From Helicobacter_B zhangjianzhongii (GTDB lineage: Bacteria > Campylobacterota > Campylobacteria > Campylobacterales > Helicobacteraceae): DNA of 64,000 nt. Below the pieces are notes generated by a model that ran no database searches, was not told the origin of the DNA, and saw only the letters and a list, made by a program, of their open reading frames with translations. This document shows, piece by piece, positions 17,875 through 27,201 of the stretch. The translations under genes were made by a program, and so were the position numbers. The stretch is taken from assembly GCF_030249855.1 (NCBI RefSeq), contig NZ_JANURN010000003.1:186001-250000 (forward strand), given 5' to 3'. Each line of letters opens with the position of its first letter. Positions within the stretch are counted from its first letter, which is position 1.

Positions 17875-19092
17875 CTACTCCTTGGCAAAAAGATAAAATG
17901 ACTGCACACTAAAATCGCTTGCTTGCAAGGCAGCATCTATGGTCTGCTGATAGCCTTGTGCTACGGATAAGAACTCCCTTTTTTCCTTGCCGCTAAGCTC
18001 ACTTTTGGCTGTGCGGATTCTACCTAGGGGGTTGATTGGCTGATTGAATTTATATACACCAAAGTGCAAATGCGGTCCTGTGCTCATTCCTGTGCTGCCC
18101 ACTCTGCCGATAATCGTGCCAGATCGCACATACGCACCAGAGCGAGTGTGGATACTCTGCATATGCGCATATAGTGTCTTTAGCCCCCCCTCGTGCGCGA
18201 TCTCCACTACCTTGCCATAGCCCCCTCGAACTCCAGCGAACACCACCTTGCCACTTGCTGCTGCGCGGATAGGCGTCCCAGCCTTTGCTACATAATCCAC
18301 ACCATAGTGCGGACGCACGATCTTTAAAATAGGGTGCTTTCTGCCGTGAGAAAAGCGCGAAGAAATACGCGTGTATTGCACAGGGACTTCTAGCGTGAAG
18401 CCTGCCATTTCCTTGGCATTACTATCGTAGTAATGCCCATTTGTATGTAAAAATACGAAATTTTGCTTTTTAGCCGTCTCGATCATACCAGCTTGTATAT
18501 TTGGTATCCCAAAGGGCTTGCCTAGCCGATAATCGCGCTCAAACACAATCGCTAGCCGATCGCCTGCGTGCATTGTGCGTGAAGCCACGCTTTTTTTGTA
18601 AATATTAGAAAACTCCGAAGCAAGCAGGACATCTGTGGTGGCATTGACAATATCTTGATAGGGGGAGTTTTGCACGGAAATGGCAAGGGTTTGTGATTTA
18701 GCAAACGCAATAATAGGGATAAAATCTAGCTTATAGGTGTCTTTAGCTTTATAAATGTGCATTTGCACGCTATCGCTAATGGGGATAAGAGCGTGGAGCA
18801 AATCACCAGCATCATTACGCAAAGTATAGTAAGTCGCATTAGCCTTGACTTCAGCGGTAAGCTCTTTATCTTGGGGTGAGAGATTGTAGTAAAGCTTTAA
18901 GGGGATAAGATTTTGCTCAAAAAATCCAAGCAGTGTTAAGCCGCTCCCCCAATTTAGCCGCTCCCCAACTGCACCATAGCCCACTTGCACACCACACAAA
19001 CACACAAAAACTAATGCCGCTAGCCTCTTGCTACAAGCACGAAATAGCCAGACAATACTGCTTTTTTTCATCATCAATGCCAAATAAACCAT
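17875..19092 (-). CDS. csd3: M23 family peptidoglycan peptidase, Csd3/HdpA homologue
   Basis: A periplasmic D,D-endopeptidase/carboxypeptidase acting on murein crosslinks and pentapeptides; it determines helical cell shape in H. pylori (HP0506). The LytM domain is in the C-terminal half: HYGVDYVAKAGTP supplies the first zinc His and Asp, LYAHMQ and GPHLHFGVY the others. The N-terminal half matches the Csd3 inhibitory region. I placed the start at 19092 because AAGGA lies five bases upstream; the frame is open to 19131 without a better site. A hydrophobic signal or anchor follows (LAALVFVCLCGVQVGYGA). Confidence 0.88.
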   Translation of the reverse strand: MVYLALMMKKSSIVWLFRACSKRLAALVFVCLCGVQVGYGAVGERLNWGSGLTLLGFFEQNLIPLKLYYNLSPQDKELTAEVKANATYYTLRNDAGDLLHALIPISDSVQMHIYKAKDTYKLDFIPIIAFAKSQTLAISVQNSPYQDIVNATTDVLLASEFSNIYKKSVASRTMHAGDRLAIVFERDYRLGKPFGIPNIQAGMIETAKKQNFVFLHTNGHYYDSNAKEMAGFTLEVPVQYTRISSRFSHGRKHPILKIVRPHYGVDYVAKAGTPIRAAASGKVVFAGVRGGYGKVVEIAHEGGLKTLYAHMQSIHTRSGAYVRSGTIIGRVGSTGMSTGPHLHFGVYKFNQPINPLGRIRTAKSELSGKEKREFLSVAQGYQQTIDAALQASDFSVQSFYLFAKE

Positions 19093-19210
19093 TAAAATCC
19101 TTAAGAAAATAGCCCAAGTATCTTTCACCAAAAGTATCTTTCATCTTGTAGGGATCAATACTGCCAATACCCATATTAAATCCGCAATTATAATAAATTT
19201 TTATGAAATC

Positions 19211-19241
19211 TTGAAATATTTTGTGCTGTATATTATATAAT
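19211..19241 (+). promoter_or_regulatory. Candidate promoter upstream of the flgM cluster
   Basis: TATAAT at 19236-19241 with TTGAAA at 19211-19216 (19-base spacer), about 80 bases before the small membrane-protein start at 19323, in the divergent region with csd3. Confidence 0.4.
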
Positions 19242-19322
19242 GCCTAGCCTAAACAAGCGCATTTATGGCTGTAAATGCAATCGTGAGATTCTCTACTTTT
19301 CTCTATTTTGGGAGTTGGTGTT

Positions 19323-19511
19323 ATGGATATTAAAACTTGGTTATTTCCTACTATTTGTTTCATACTTTTTTGCTATGCGATGGTGTTTGTCGGTATCTTT
19401 ACTTACCATATCAATCCAAATGTATCGCTGTTTCAAGATGGGCAGCAGAGAAAAGAGACAACAAATGTGGAAAATTTCCAACGCGAAATAAATAAAGCAA
19501 TAAATAGATAA
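19323..19511 (+). CDS. Small single-pass membrane protein of unknown function
   Basis: A 62-residue protein, MDIKTWLFPTICFILFCYAM..., with one hydrophobic helix at about 5-27 and a short polar tail. The ATG at 19323 follows GGGAG. I do not recognise the family. It lies between csd3 (divergent) and flgM with the same direction as the flagellar genes, and may share a promoter with them. The clear membrane segment and ribosome site favour a real gene, but it is short. Confidence 0.5.
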   Translation: MDIKTWLFPTICFILFCYAMVFVGIFTYHINPNVSLFQDGQQRKETTNVENFQREINKAINR

Positions 19512-19519
19512 TAAAATGC

Positions 19520-19547
19520 TAAAATCCTAAGCGCAAAAGGTCGATAT
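19520..19547 (+). promoter_or_regulatory. Possible sigma-28 (FliA) promoter for flgM
   Basis: TAAA at 19520-19523 and CGATAT at 19542-19547 are 18 bases apart, close to the TAAA-N17-CGATAA pattern. They lie 30 bases before the flgM start. FliA control of flgM would fit the known feedback loop. Confidence 0.4.
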
Positions 19548-19577
19548 CGATCTTATAGAAACTTAAAAGGAGTGAAT

Positions 19578-19799
19578 ATGATCGGCTCTATCAACTCAAG
19601 TATCATAGCGGCTACTGCCAATACACAAGCCCAAAGAGATGAAGAAAGTAGGATTCTAGCTAGAAAAAGCAAGGACATAGAAGAAGTAGCAGAGCAAAAT
19701 CGTGTCGCACAAATCAAAGAAGCCATCGAGAACAAAGACTACAAAATCGACCTACGCAAAACTTCAGAAAAAATGGCACTAGATTTGCTTAATGTCTAA
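19578..19799 (+). CDS. flgM: Anti-sigma-28 factor FlgM
   Basis: A 73-residue protein; short FlgM is usual in Helicobacter. It binds FliA and holds back late flagellar gene expression until the hook is complete. The C-terminal region (VAQIKEAIENKDYKIDLRKTSEKMALDLLN) has the sigma-binding pattern (I..G.Y.ID..K.AE.ml). The start is the ATG at 19578 with AAGGAG ahead of it, not the GTG six bases upstream. flgN-like and flgK genes follow in the same direction. Confidence 0.88.
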   Translation: MIGSINSSIIAATANTQAQRDEESRILARKSKDIEEVAEQNRVAQIKEAIENKDYKIDLRKTSEKMALDLLNV

Positions 19800-19863
19800 A
19801 AACCTGTTTGGCTCTCTCTAAGCTACCGCTTAGGTGTGGCAGCAGGCGATAAAGGATTAAGCA

Positions 19864-20304
19864 ATGCTGATTCAATATTTGCAAGGTGCCATACAAGATT
19901 TACATACTCTCATATCTTATACTCAGCTTGACATACAAGCCATAAAGCGTGCTGATCACGATGAAATATTCGCACGCAATATCCAAAAAGACGCACTTAT
20001 AAAAGAATTTGAGATCAAAAGATCACTACTTGATCAAGAAGTGCGCACGCTTATGGAAAAAGACCCCCACAAAAATATGGCAGAAGTCATTGGGCAAGAG
20101 GCAGTGGATCTCTTTGGCGTGATGCGAGAATCTCTCAATGAGCTAAAAAGGATCAATAGCGATTATGCGCGTATGGTGTTTGCTGTATCAGAGTTTTTCA
20201 CCTCTCTTATGGATAGACTCATACCAAAAGATCTGCCAGCCTATGGAGAAAACAGACGCATAAGCACACCAAAGCAAGCAAGCTTCCTGCAAGTCCAAGC
20301 ATAA
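19864..20304 (+). CDS. FlgN-like flagellar export chaperone
   Basis: A 146-residue, almost entirely helical protein (MLIQYLQGAIQDLHTLISYT...; ELKRINSDYARMVFAVSEFFTSLMDRL) placed between flgM and flgK. Size, helicity and position match FlgN, the chaperone that keeps FlgK and FlgL export-competent. Sequence similarity in this family is low, so the call rests mainly on context. The flgK start lies 11 bases downstream, consistent with one operon. Confidence 0.72.
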   Translation: MLIQYLQGAIQDLHTLISYTQLDIQAIKRADHDEIFARNIQKDALIKEFEIKRSLLDQEVRTLMEKDPHKNMAEVIGQEAVDLFGVMRESLNELKRINSDYARMVFAVSEFFTSLMDRLIPKDLPAYGENRRISTPKQASFLQVQA

Positions 20305-20314
20305 AGAGTAAGAT

Positions 20315-22141
20315 ATGGGCGGGATCCTCACTTCACTAAACACCTCTTACACAGGCTTGCAAGCCCACCAAGTTATGGTGGATACCACGAGCAACAACAT
20401 CTCCAATGCAAGCGATGAGTTTTATAGTCGCAAGCGCGTTATCGCCCAGCCTGAAAAGCCACTTGTTATGCACCAAGGGCTTATTATGGGAAGAGGTGTC
20501 GATGTCCAAGCCATACGCAGAATCCACGATGATTTTGTGTTTGACCGCTACACTAAGGCTGGATCAGAAACGGCATTTTTCCAAAATAGCTTTGATACTT
20601 TGCGAGAAATCTCAGCGCATTTTCCCGATGTAGATGGGGTTGGGATCTTTAATGACCTAAGCACATATTTTAACGCGTGGAAAGATCTCTCCAAAAACCC
20701 AAAAGACGCCGCCCAAAAGCAAGTGCTCGCTGAAGCTACACAAGTTTTGACAAGAAATATCCGCGACACACGCCTAAAGCTTGTGAATATCCAACGCCAA
20801 GCTAGTGAAAATCTCGAAACACTTGTCAAAGAAGCCAATCGCCTAGGTGGGCAGATCGCCCAGCTCAATCAAAAAATCGGCGAAATGGAAGATGCCAAGC
20901 AATACAAGCAAGCAAACGAGCTACGCGATAGGCGCGATGAGTATGAATACCATTTGATCGAAATCATCGGCGGCAAGGTGTTTAAAGGGCATTTAAAGAC
21001 AGATTCTCAAACCTCGCCCAAAACAGCGGACTTTGATGAAAACTATGTGATGAATGTCGCACAGGGCTTTAATATTGTCGATGGCTATACTTTCCACCCT
21101 CTAACTTTGGAGAAAGAAAACAATGCCGAGCATTTAAATCGCGTGTATTATCGCACCTATGATTTTAAAGATGTGGATATTACCGATAAGATGAATGAGG
21201 GCAAGGCTGGCTCGCTTATCAATCTCTACAACACCGGCTACAATGGCACAAAAGTCGGGCATATCCAGCGTTATATTGATCTGCTTGATACATTTGCCCA
21301 AGGATTTATGGAAGCCACAAACGCCATCTATGCCCAATCTGCCGCCCACTCACTTGTAGGAGCGGAAGTGAGCTTTGAGCGCAATCAAGCCCTAAAGGAT
21401 TCTGGCTACAACTTCAAAAACGGCTCATTTGATCTCATAGCCTACAACACCAATGGACAAATAGTCGCTAGCAGGAGAATCTACATCGATAATGTAACAA
21501 CAATGCACGACATCGTGCGCCAAATCAATGCCAACACCGATGACAACAACGACAACAACGACACAAATGATTTTGATGACTTTTTCCACGCGCAGTTTGA
21601 TCCTGTGGTGAAAAAATTTGTCGTAGAAGCCAATCGCCCTGCAGATGGATTCTATGTGGGTATCAAAGATAATGGCACAAATTTCACAGGGGCAATGGGG
21701 ATCAACAAATTCCTACAAGGCGATAGTGCCAAGGATATTCACCTACACCGCGACTATGAAAAAGACCCTACTTATATCCGCCCGTGGCTCACCCCTATCA
21801 ATGGGAATTTCGATGTGGCAAATATGATGCAGCAGCTTCAATATGACAAAGTAGATTTCTACAACAAACGCACCAAAATCAACTCCACAATGAAAATCAG
21901 CGAGTTTTATCAATATGCCTCTGGACGCGTAGCCACCGACACAGAAGAAGCGCAGCGCACCCTAGATACAAAAAAGTCTGTCTATGAAGCCACGAAAAAA
22001 GAGCATTTATCGATCACGCAAGTAAGTATCGATGAAGAAATGGTGGATCTCATTAAGTTTCAAGGCGGCTATGCAGCAAATGCGAAAGTCATCACAACAA
22101 TTGATAGAATGATAGAGACACTGCTAGGGATTAAGCAATAG
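20315..22141 (+). CDS. flgK: Flagellar hook-associated protein 1
   Basis: A 608-residue FlgK, close to the H. pylori length. The N-terminal rod/hook motif (SLNTSYTGLQAHQVMVDTTSNNISNASDEFYSRK) and the C-terminal helix (SIDEEMVDLIKFQGGYAANAKVITTIDRMIETLL) are textbook for the family. It joins hook and filament after export through the flagellar type III system. A short Asp/Asn-rich run (DDNNDNNDTNDFDD, about residue 410) marks a surface loop. Confidence 0.95.
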   Translation: MGGILTSLNTSYTGLQAHQVMVDTTSNNISNASDEFYSRKRVIAQPEKPLVMHQGLIMGRGVDVQAIRRIHDDFVFDRYTKAGSETAFFQNSFDTLREISAHFPDVDGVGIFNDLSTYFNAWKDLSKNPKDAAQKQVLAEATQVLTRNIRDTRLKLVNIQRQASENLETLVKEANRLGGQIAQLNQKIGEMEDAKQYKQANELRDRRDEYEYHLIEIIGGKVFKGHLKTDSQTSPKTADFDENYVMNVAQGFNIVDGYTFHPLTLEKENNAEHLNRVYYRTYDFKDVDITDKMNEGKAGSLINLYNTGYNGTKVGHIQRYIDLLDTFAQGFMEATNAIYAQSAAHSLVGAEVSFERNQALKDSGYNFKNGSFDLIAYNTNGQIVASRRIYIDNVTTMHDIVRQINANTDDNNDNNDTNDFDDFFHAQFDPVVKKFVVEANRPADGFYVGIKDNGTNFTGAMGINKFLQGDSAKDIHLHRDYEKDPTYIRPWLTPINGNFDVANMMQQLQYDKVDFYNKRTKINSTMKISEFYQYASGRVATDTEEAQRTLDTKKSVYEATKKEHLSITQVSIDEEMVDLIKFQGGYAANAKVITTIDRMIETLLGIKQ

Positions 22142-22659
22142 TGGGCTTGTTTAGAGTCCTTGTGTAAGCAATGCGATTGATCGCGCTATTTAGGTAGCCA
22201 AGCCCCATACTCGCCTACACACGCGAGCATATCACCCCAAAAGCCAGCCCCCAACCCCCAAAAATCGCCCCTTTAATCAAACCCCCTAGAATCCACTTTT
22301 TTATTAGCGGCGTTTTCATTGTCATTGCGAGCGGATTTATCCGCGTGGCAATCCACTGCAGCTTTGTCATCGCGAGCAAGCGCGGTAGCGATTGCGTGGC
22401 GATCCACTCTCCCACTAGAATCCACTTTTGCAAAAGTGGATTCTAGGAATAAAGCCTTTTATTGTCAGGAGATTTTGCACTGACCATTTTCGCGCTAGAA
22501 TCTTGCCTATCATTCAGCCTGATCTTTAGCTGAAGTATTTACAGCAATCACGCACAAAACCTTGCCACAAAACCTTGCAAGAGAGAGTCCAAATAGCTAT
22601 GATTGCGCTTAGTATTGTGTTTGCACTTTTACTAAATTTATAAAAAATTAAGGTTCGCT
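22142..22659. repeat. Intergenic repeat cluster after flgK
   Basis: No gene seen over more than 500 bases. 22321-22356 is an R2 element: GTCATTGCGAG, a small palindrome (CGGATTTATCCG), then CGTGGCAATCCAC. A second diverged copy lies at 22366-22407 with different inner arms. 22415-22446 is a perfect R1 hairpin (15-bp arms, two-base loop). Further CTAGAATCC words flank them. Confidence 0.8.
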
Positions 22660-24239
22660 ATGAAACCAAACCAAACCAAACCAAACCAAACCAAACCAAA
22701 CCAAACCAAACCAAACCAATCTTTAAGATCACTTATCCAGCTTTTATTTATGCGTTGTTGCTTGTTTTGTATTGTGCGGGTATGGTCGCCTACTCTCGCT
22801 ACACTTTCAATCTTGATGATATTTGGATGTGGCTTGAAATCTACTATGATATGCCTATTTTTAATGGCTGGGATCCACAAGCTGGGAGATTTTTCCCCTT
22901 TGCTTCGCTGGATTTAAATATATTGATGCGATGGACAAAAAGTCCTTATGCATTTTTCACTTTCAATGCGTGTATTGTGCTATGTGTGGGGCTGCTTTTG
23001 TGGCAGATTTCGCGCTTGATTTGTGGAGAAGCATACAAATGGCTTAGAGTATTTGCGCTTTTGCTTATTCTCTTTCACCCCGGGTTTGCCACTATAATGC
23101 TTGGTATTTGCTATCCAGAGCGGATGCAGATTGTATTTTTGCTGCTATTTGTGTGGGCAAGTATGAAATTTGCTGCAACAAATAAGTCGCGCTATGCTTG
23201 GATTGGCTTCATTGCTGCCACCATTGCTTTATATTACAAAGAGCCTACATTTTTATTCATTGGATTTTTTGGTGTGTTTGGCGTTGTGGTGCATTATATA
23301 CGACATAAACAGCTACATATCTACTACGCATCTTTAGCGTGTAGTGCGTTGCTATATTTTATACTTTATTGTGTGTTAATTATCCCTAATGTTAATGGGT
23401 ATTATGGTGTGGGCTATGAAAGTCAAAGAGCAATGATTTTGTCATTTATAAGTGGCATTTTTAATCTTGCGACAAATGATATGTTTTTGCTTATACTTCT
23501 TCCTATGCTTGTAGCATATAGGATCTATTTGTATGTGCGGTATAGATGTGCGATTCATAGTATTTATGATGGTTTGTTATTTGGCTCTTTGCTTTATGTC
23601 TGTGTTTTTATAAAAATGGGGTTTTTTAGAAATTATTATATTTTGCCTATGTATTTTATGGCATTTGGTGGGGTGATATATTTTCTTTTTGTGCAAGGAT
23701 ATTGGAGAAAATTTGTTTTTAAAGCAGCGGGTATTGCTACACTTGTTTTTTACATAACAAATTCTTTGCCTCAAGGTATCACAACATATATAGGTTTAAA
23801 GACAGAGGGTATTAAATTTCACAATGCGCTAATGTTTATCGCTCAAGAGGCAAAACATACAGAGCATATCAATCTCTATTTTGATGGTGATGATAATGAT
23901 AAATGGCGAGATTTTACTTGGTATTGGGGCTATTTTGACATCTATCTAAAGGCTTTTTATGATACTTATAATGTCTCAATCCAGCCGCAAAAAGCACCAC
24001 AAAGTGGTGATTATATTATGCTTAATCTCAATACAAATAAAATGATAGATTCTAGCTATCTATCTACTATGCGGCAAAAATACACGCTTGTATATGAAAG
24101 TGCGTGGTTTGGGCTGCCATACATTGGCTTGAGACCTATAATTAAATACATTTTTTCTAATCAAGTTGAAGAAGTTACACAAGGGTATGAAAATTTCTTT
24201 AAGCTTCCTTTGCGTGATTACATATATAAGATTCCATAG
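22660..24239 (+). CDS. Phase-variable polytopic membrane protein, GT-C glycosyltransferase-like (phase OFF)
   Basis: The ATG at 22660 leads straight into 11 copies of AAACC, coding MKPNQTKPNQ..., and then into a frame that stops at 22917 (85 residues). The long membrane-protein frame (22719-24239) is offset; 10 or 13 copies would connect it to this ATG and give a 524-residue protein. That protein has about ten hydrophobic helices, an N-terminal loop TFNLDDIWMW...GRFFPFASLDLN reminiscent of GT-C enzymes with acidic residues in the first external loop, and a soluble C-terminal part. I infer a lipid-linked-sugar transferase, but the family is not certain. A TTG at 22755 could allow weak internal starts. 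Confidence 0.68.
22663..22717. repeat. AAACC pentanucleotide microsatellite, 11 copies
   Basis: Eleven uninterrupted AAACC units directly after the ATG at 22660. Because five is not a multiple of three, each gain or loss of a unit changes the frame, and the units encode KPNQT in any frame. Confidence 0.95.
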
Positions 24240-24253
24240 ATTTTGGCTATCCC

Positions 24254-24323
24254 TTAGAATCCACTTTTTACATTCAACGCTTTTTTACTTGTCATTGCGA
24301 GCGGACAAAGTCCGCGTGGCAAT
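24254..24323. repeat. R1 word plus R2 element between the membrane gene and napA
   Basis: AGAATCCACTTTT near 24257-24269 and an R2 copy at 24291-24323: GTCATTGCGAG, inner palindrome CGGACAAAGTCCG, CGTGGCAATC. The inner arms differ from the 22321 copy but are complementary within this copy. Confidence 0.75.
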
Positions 24324-24401
24324 CTATAAACAAAAAAACGCATAAAATACGATAATCACAAAAGTGATTCTAGGGCGTGCGATAAAAGTGGATTCCAGCA
24401 C

Positions 24402-24857
24402 CTATGCTAGCTGGGCTTTTACCATCCAGATAGCCTTTTCTAGCTCGGCTAGCTTATCATCACAATATGAAGCAGTTACTCTATCTTCATCTTTGTCAGC
24501 AAGCTTTGCTAAGTCTGTAAAATCTTCGTGCAAGTTTTCATAAATTTTTAGCACTTCTTTTAGAATCTCTTTTGAAGTGAAAGTTGTCTTTGTCTCTTCT
24601 TTAATCTTAGAGATCTTGATCGCCTCAGCAAGTGTTACCACAGGCGTCCCGCCAAGCTGGATCACACGCTCTGCCAAGTCATCAAACATATCGGCAAAAC
24701 CATCATAAATCTCCTCCAAAGCTTTGTGAGCTTGCGGGAAATCACTGCCTCTAACATTCCAGTGGAAGTTATGCACTTTCATATATAGCACAATGCTATC
24801 AGCCTGAAGCTTTCGCAAACTCTCAACAACCTTATCTGCCTTTTTCTTCTCTTTCAT
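24402..24857 (-). CDS. napA: Dps-family ferritin, neutrophil-activating protein NapA homologue
   Basis: A 151-residue Dps/bacterioferritin-like protein that stores iron and protects DNA from peroxide; in H. pylori the same protein activates neutrophils. The ferroxidase residues line up with H. pylori NapA: H32 in FHWNV, H44, D59 and E63 in FADMFDDLAERV. The start is at 24857 with AAGGAG ahead. A palindrome lies directly upstream (24871-24889) and could be an operator. Confidence 0.95.
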   Translation of the reverse strand: MKEKKKADKVVESLRKLQADSIVLYMKVHNFHWNVRGSDFPQAHKALEEIYDGFADMFDDLAERVIQLGGTPVVTLAEAIKISKIKEETKTTFTSKEILKEVLKIYENLHEDFTDLAKLADKDEDRVTASYCDDKLAELEKAIWMVKAQLA

Positions 24858-24870
24858 TGCCTACTCCTTA

Positions 24871-24889
24871 AATATGGGTTGCCCATATT
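24871..24889 (-). promoter_or_regulatory. Palindrome upstream of napA, possible operator or leader hairpin
   Basis: AATATGGG/CCCATATT, 8-bp arms with a three-base spacer, 14 bases upstream of the napA ATG and next to a candidate -10 box. No known regulator motif is recognised with confidence. Confidence 0.4.
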
Positions 24890-24997
24890 CTACTCTAAAT
24901 AAAGTAACAATAACTATATATAAATAATTTATTGCCCGATTTCTAGCATCGCGCTGGGGTAGATTCTATATAATACGCATTTTACTTAAGGATTCTT

Positions 24998-25381
24998 ATG
25001 GGACTATCGCTCTATGACTTCTATCAAAATCACCAAGCCCTGCTGCACAGCGTGCTGGTGCTTGTGGTTGCGTTTTTGACTACGATTCTTACGCGTTTTA
25101 TGCCCTTTATCATATTTCGCAAAAAAAGCGCACCAAAATCTATCATCACCCTAGGGGAGATTCTACCTCCAGCGATGATTGGTATGCTGCTTGTCTATTG
25201 CTTTGCTTCCACAGATATGGCGCACGCGCCATTTGGGCTTAATGAGCTATGTGGATTTATCTTAACCGCATTGCTTTATCTCATCACTAAAGTTGGCGTG
25301 ATAGCTGTCATTGGCGGGACACTAGGATATGCTACGATTGTGCAGACACAGATTCTAGATAAGCTCTTTTTGCCTATCTAG
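24998..25381 (+). CDS. azlD: Branched-chain amino acid exporter small subunit, AzlD family
   Basis: A 127-residue protein with four hydrophobic segments (SVLVLVVAFLTTILTRFMPFIIF; ILPPAMIGMLLVYCF; LCGFILTALLYLI; VGVIAVIGGTLGYA). TRFMPF and LPPAMIGMLLVY are typical of AzlD. It normally pairs with the larger permease AzlC, as in H. pylori, but no azlC flanks it here: fliP converges from the right and napA diverges on the left. Confidence 0.82.
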   Translation: MGLSLYDFYQNHQALLHSVLVLVVAFLTTILTRFMPFIIFRKKSAPKSIITLGEILPPAMIGMLLVYCFASTDMAHAPFGLNELCGFILTALLYLITKVGVIAVIGGTLGYATIVQTQILDKLFLPI

Positions 25382-25393
25382 CTTAGACGCTCG

Positions 25394-26161
25394 CTACTTA
25401 AACCCTTGCACAAGCGAGCCTATGAGCAGATTAAACCCATCAACCAAGATAAACACCAAAATCTTAAAGGGTAGTGAGATCATTACCGGTGGGACCATCA
25501 TCATACCCATTGCCATAAGGATCGAGCTTACCACCATATCAATCACCAAAAATGGCAAATACAGCAAAAAGCCTATCATAAATGCCGTTTTTAGCTCACT
25601 AATCATAAAGGCAGGGATAGCGATTGTGATAGGCACATCAGCTGTGGTTTGTGGATTAGGCAGCCCCCGAATACGATAAAACAATGCCAAATCTTTCTCG
25701 CGCGTGTTTTTTAGCATAAATTTCTTAAAAGGCTCAACCGATCGCTCAAACGCCTCTTCATAGCCGATTTGCTCCTCTACATAGGGCTTCACACCAGCTT
25801 GCCACGCTTCTTTGCCAATAGGCTCCATAATAAAAAATGTCAAAACCAACGCCAAAGAGACTAGAATCTGTGTGGGCGGGGATTGCTGCGTGCCAAGTGC
25901 GGTGCGCAAAAATGAAAACACAATAATAAGCCGCATAAAGCTCGTCATCACAAGCACCAATGAAGGCGCAAGAATTAGGAGCGTTAAAACGACAACGACA
26001 TTAAGCGAAGTTACAAGCTGCTTTGGGGTATCTGGTGCGCTTAAAGAGAGATTGACTGTAGGGATAGTAGGCGCAGCACTCACGCCAATCACACACGCCG
26101 CAGCAATAAACGCGCAAAGCCCCAACCGCCTAACGCCTAATGCAGCAACATCTCGCATCAC
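25394..26161 (-). CDS. fliP: Flagellar biosynthetic protein FliP
   Basis: A 255-residue inner-membrane component of the flagellar type III export gate, with a cleavable signal (VRRLGLCAFIAAACVIGVSA). The family signatures SFMRLIIVFSFLRTALGTQQSPPTQIL and FLLYLPFLVIDMVVSSILMAMGMMMVPPVMISLPFKILVFILVDG are present. Its start overlaps the csd6 stop by 4 bases. Confidence 0.96.
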   Translation of the reverse strand: MMRDVAALGVRRLGLCAFIAAACVIGVSAAPTIPTVNLSLSAPDTPKQLVTSLNVVVVLTLLILAPSLVLVMTSFMRLIIVFSFLRTALGTQQSPPTQILVSLALVLTFFIMEPIGKEAWQAGVKPYVEEQIGYEEAFERSVEPFKKFMLKNTREKDLALFYRIRGLPNPQTTADVPITIAIPAFMISELKTAFMIGFLLYLPFLVIDMVVSSILMAMGMMMVPPVMISLPFKILVFILVDGFNLLIGSLVQGFK

Positions 26162-27159
26162 TTCTCACTTACTATGCGCATAGTGCCATTTTCATACACG
26201 ATATAAAGGATCTTTTGGCTATTTGATGTGTAGCTAGGCTTGCCATTTTTATACGCGCGATAATCTTGCGTGAAGCTAATGCGAAACATCTGCCTATGCT
26301 CTTCATTGGGATAAGGCACGACACTAATATTGCTAAATCGTATTACTTTTTCTTCACTCTTGGCAAACACTTGCTTTTTATACGAAGCAAAAGCGTTGTA
26401 TTTCGTCCCATCTGGGCGTGCAAAATCCTTAGAGTAAAAAGACAAATACTTCTCCAAGTCATTTGCGATCCACGCCGCACGCCACACATATAGCTGCGCT
26501 AGGAGCAAGGCTAGCTCATCTTTGGTGGGTTTATGGATATTTTGCTCATAAGAAATCAGCAATGCTTCTTTGTAATTCACTATCTTTCCAAAATCGCTTA
26601 AGACATTATTCTCAATGGCAATACAGCCCTTTGTATTAAGCTCTTCTCTGTTGCCATCAAGCGGAAGCCCGTGGATCCAGATCCCATATCCTGTTTTCTT
26701 CAATGATTTATCGTAGTTGTTTGGATAGTCAGTCGTATAAGCCAGCGGTCCATAGTATGGAGGCAGTCTTGTAAGCTTATCAGTAAAGTCATATACACCA
26801 AGAGGCGTGGTCAAATCCCCAGATAAACGCTTATCCCCCTTGCCCTTGCCCACAAGCGCGGGGAGCTCTTTTACAAGCGTTAGCTGCCCCTTTGGCGATA
26901 TGGTATAGAGAGCTAAATTAGGGATACTTTTATCAGAGACAAAGAGATATTTATAGCCCTCAAAATACCCATAATCTGTATGCCTATCTTGCAAGACACG
27001 AAGCCAAAATTCCTTATCTTGCAAGTAGCTATCTAAGATTTGTGTAACCTTCTGCATATCGCCTGTGCGATAAGTTTGCACAATCCTAGCAGTATCTGTA
27101 TCAAAGCCTTGCAGCACACCAAACCCAAGCAGCATTAGCACAAAGTGCTTAATCCTCAT
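26158..27159 (-). CDS. csd6: L,D-carboxypeptidase/transpeptidase, Csd6 homologue (YkuD family)
   Basis: Trims murein tetrapeptides to tripeptides and contributes to helical shape in H. pylori (HP0518). The YkuD catalytic pair is present: H163 in GYGIWIHGLPLDG and C179 in NTKGCIA. After the catalytic domain comes an NTF2-like region (WRAAWIANDLEKYLSFYSKDFARPDG). A signal peptide (HFVLMLLGFGVLQG) directs it to the periplasm. The ATG at 27159 is chosen because AAGGA lies five bases upstream; the frame is open to 27174. era lies 43 bases upstream on the same strand, as in H. pylori. Confidence 0.92.
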   Translation of the reverse strand: MRIKHFVLMLLGFGVLQGFDTDTARIVQTYRTGDMQKVTQILDSYLQDKEFWLRVLQDRHTDYGYFEGYKYLFVSDKSIPNLALYTISPKGQLTLVKELPALVGKGKGDKRLSGDLTTPLGVYDFTDKLTRLPPYYGPLAYTTDYPNNYDKSLKKTGYGIWIHGLPLDGNREELNTKGCIAIENNVLSDFGKIVNYKEALLISYEQNIHKPTKDELALLLAQLYVWRAAWIANDLEKYLSFYSKDFARPDGTKYNAFASYKKQVFAKSEEKVIRFSNISVVPYPNEEHRQMFRISFTQDYRAYKNGKPSYTSNSQKILYIVYENGTMRIVSEK

Positions 27160-27201
27160 ATACTTCCTTCCCATATCACTTACTCATATCGCTACATTGC
27201 C

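Noticed and set aside
22321..22446. Possible CRISPR array
   Set aside because: Repeats are palindromic, of different kinds, without regular spacer length, and no cas gene is nearby. No CRISPR array was seen in the window.
22660..22917. Open frame coding MKPNQTKPNQ... as a separate 85-residue protein
   Set aside because: It is the out-of-phase reading of the AAACC repeat; the sequence after the repeat has no protein-like pattern in this frame, while the other frame is a long membrane protein.
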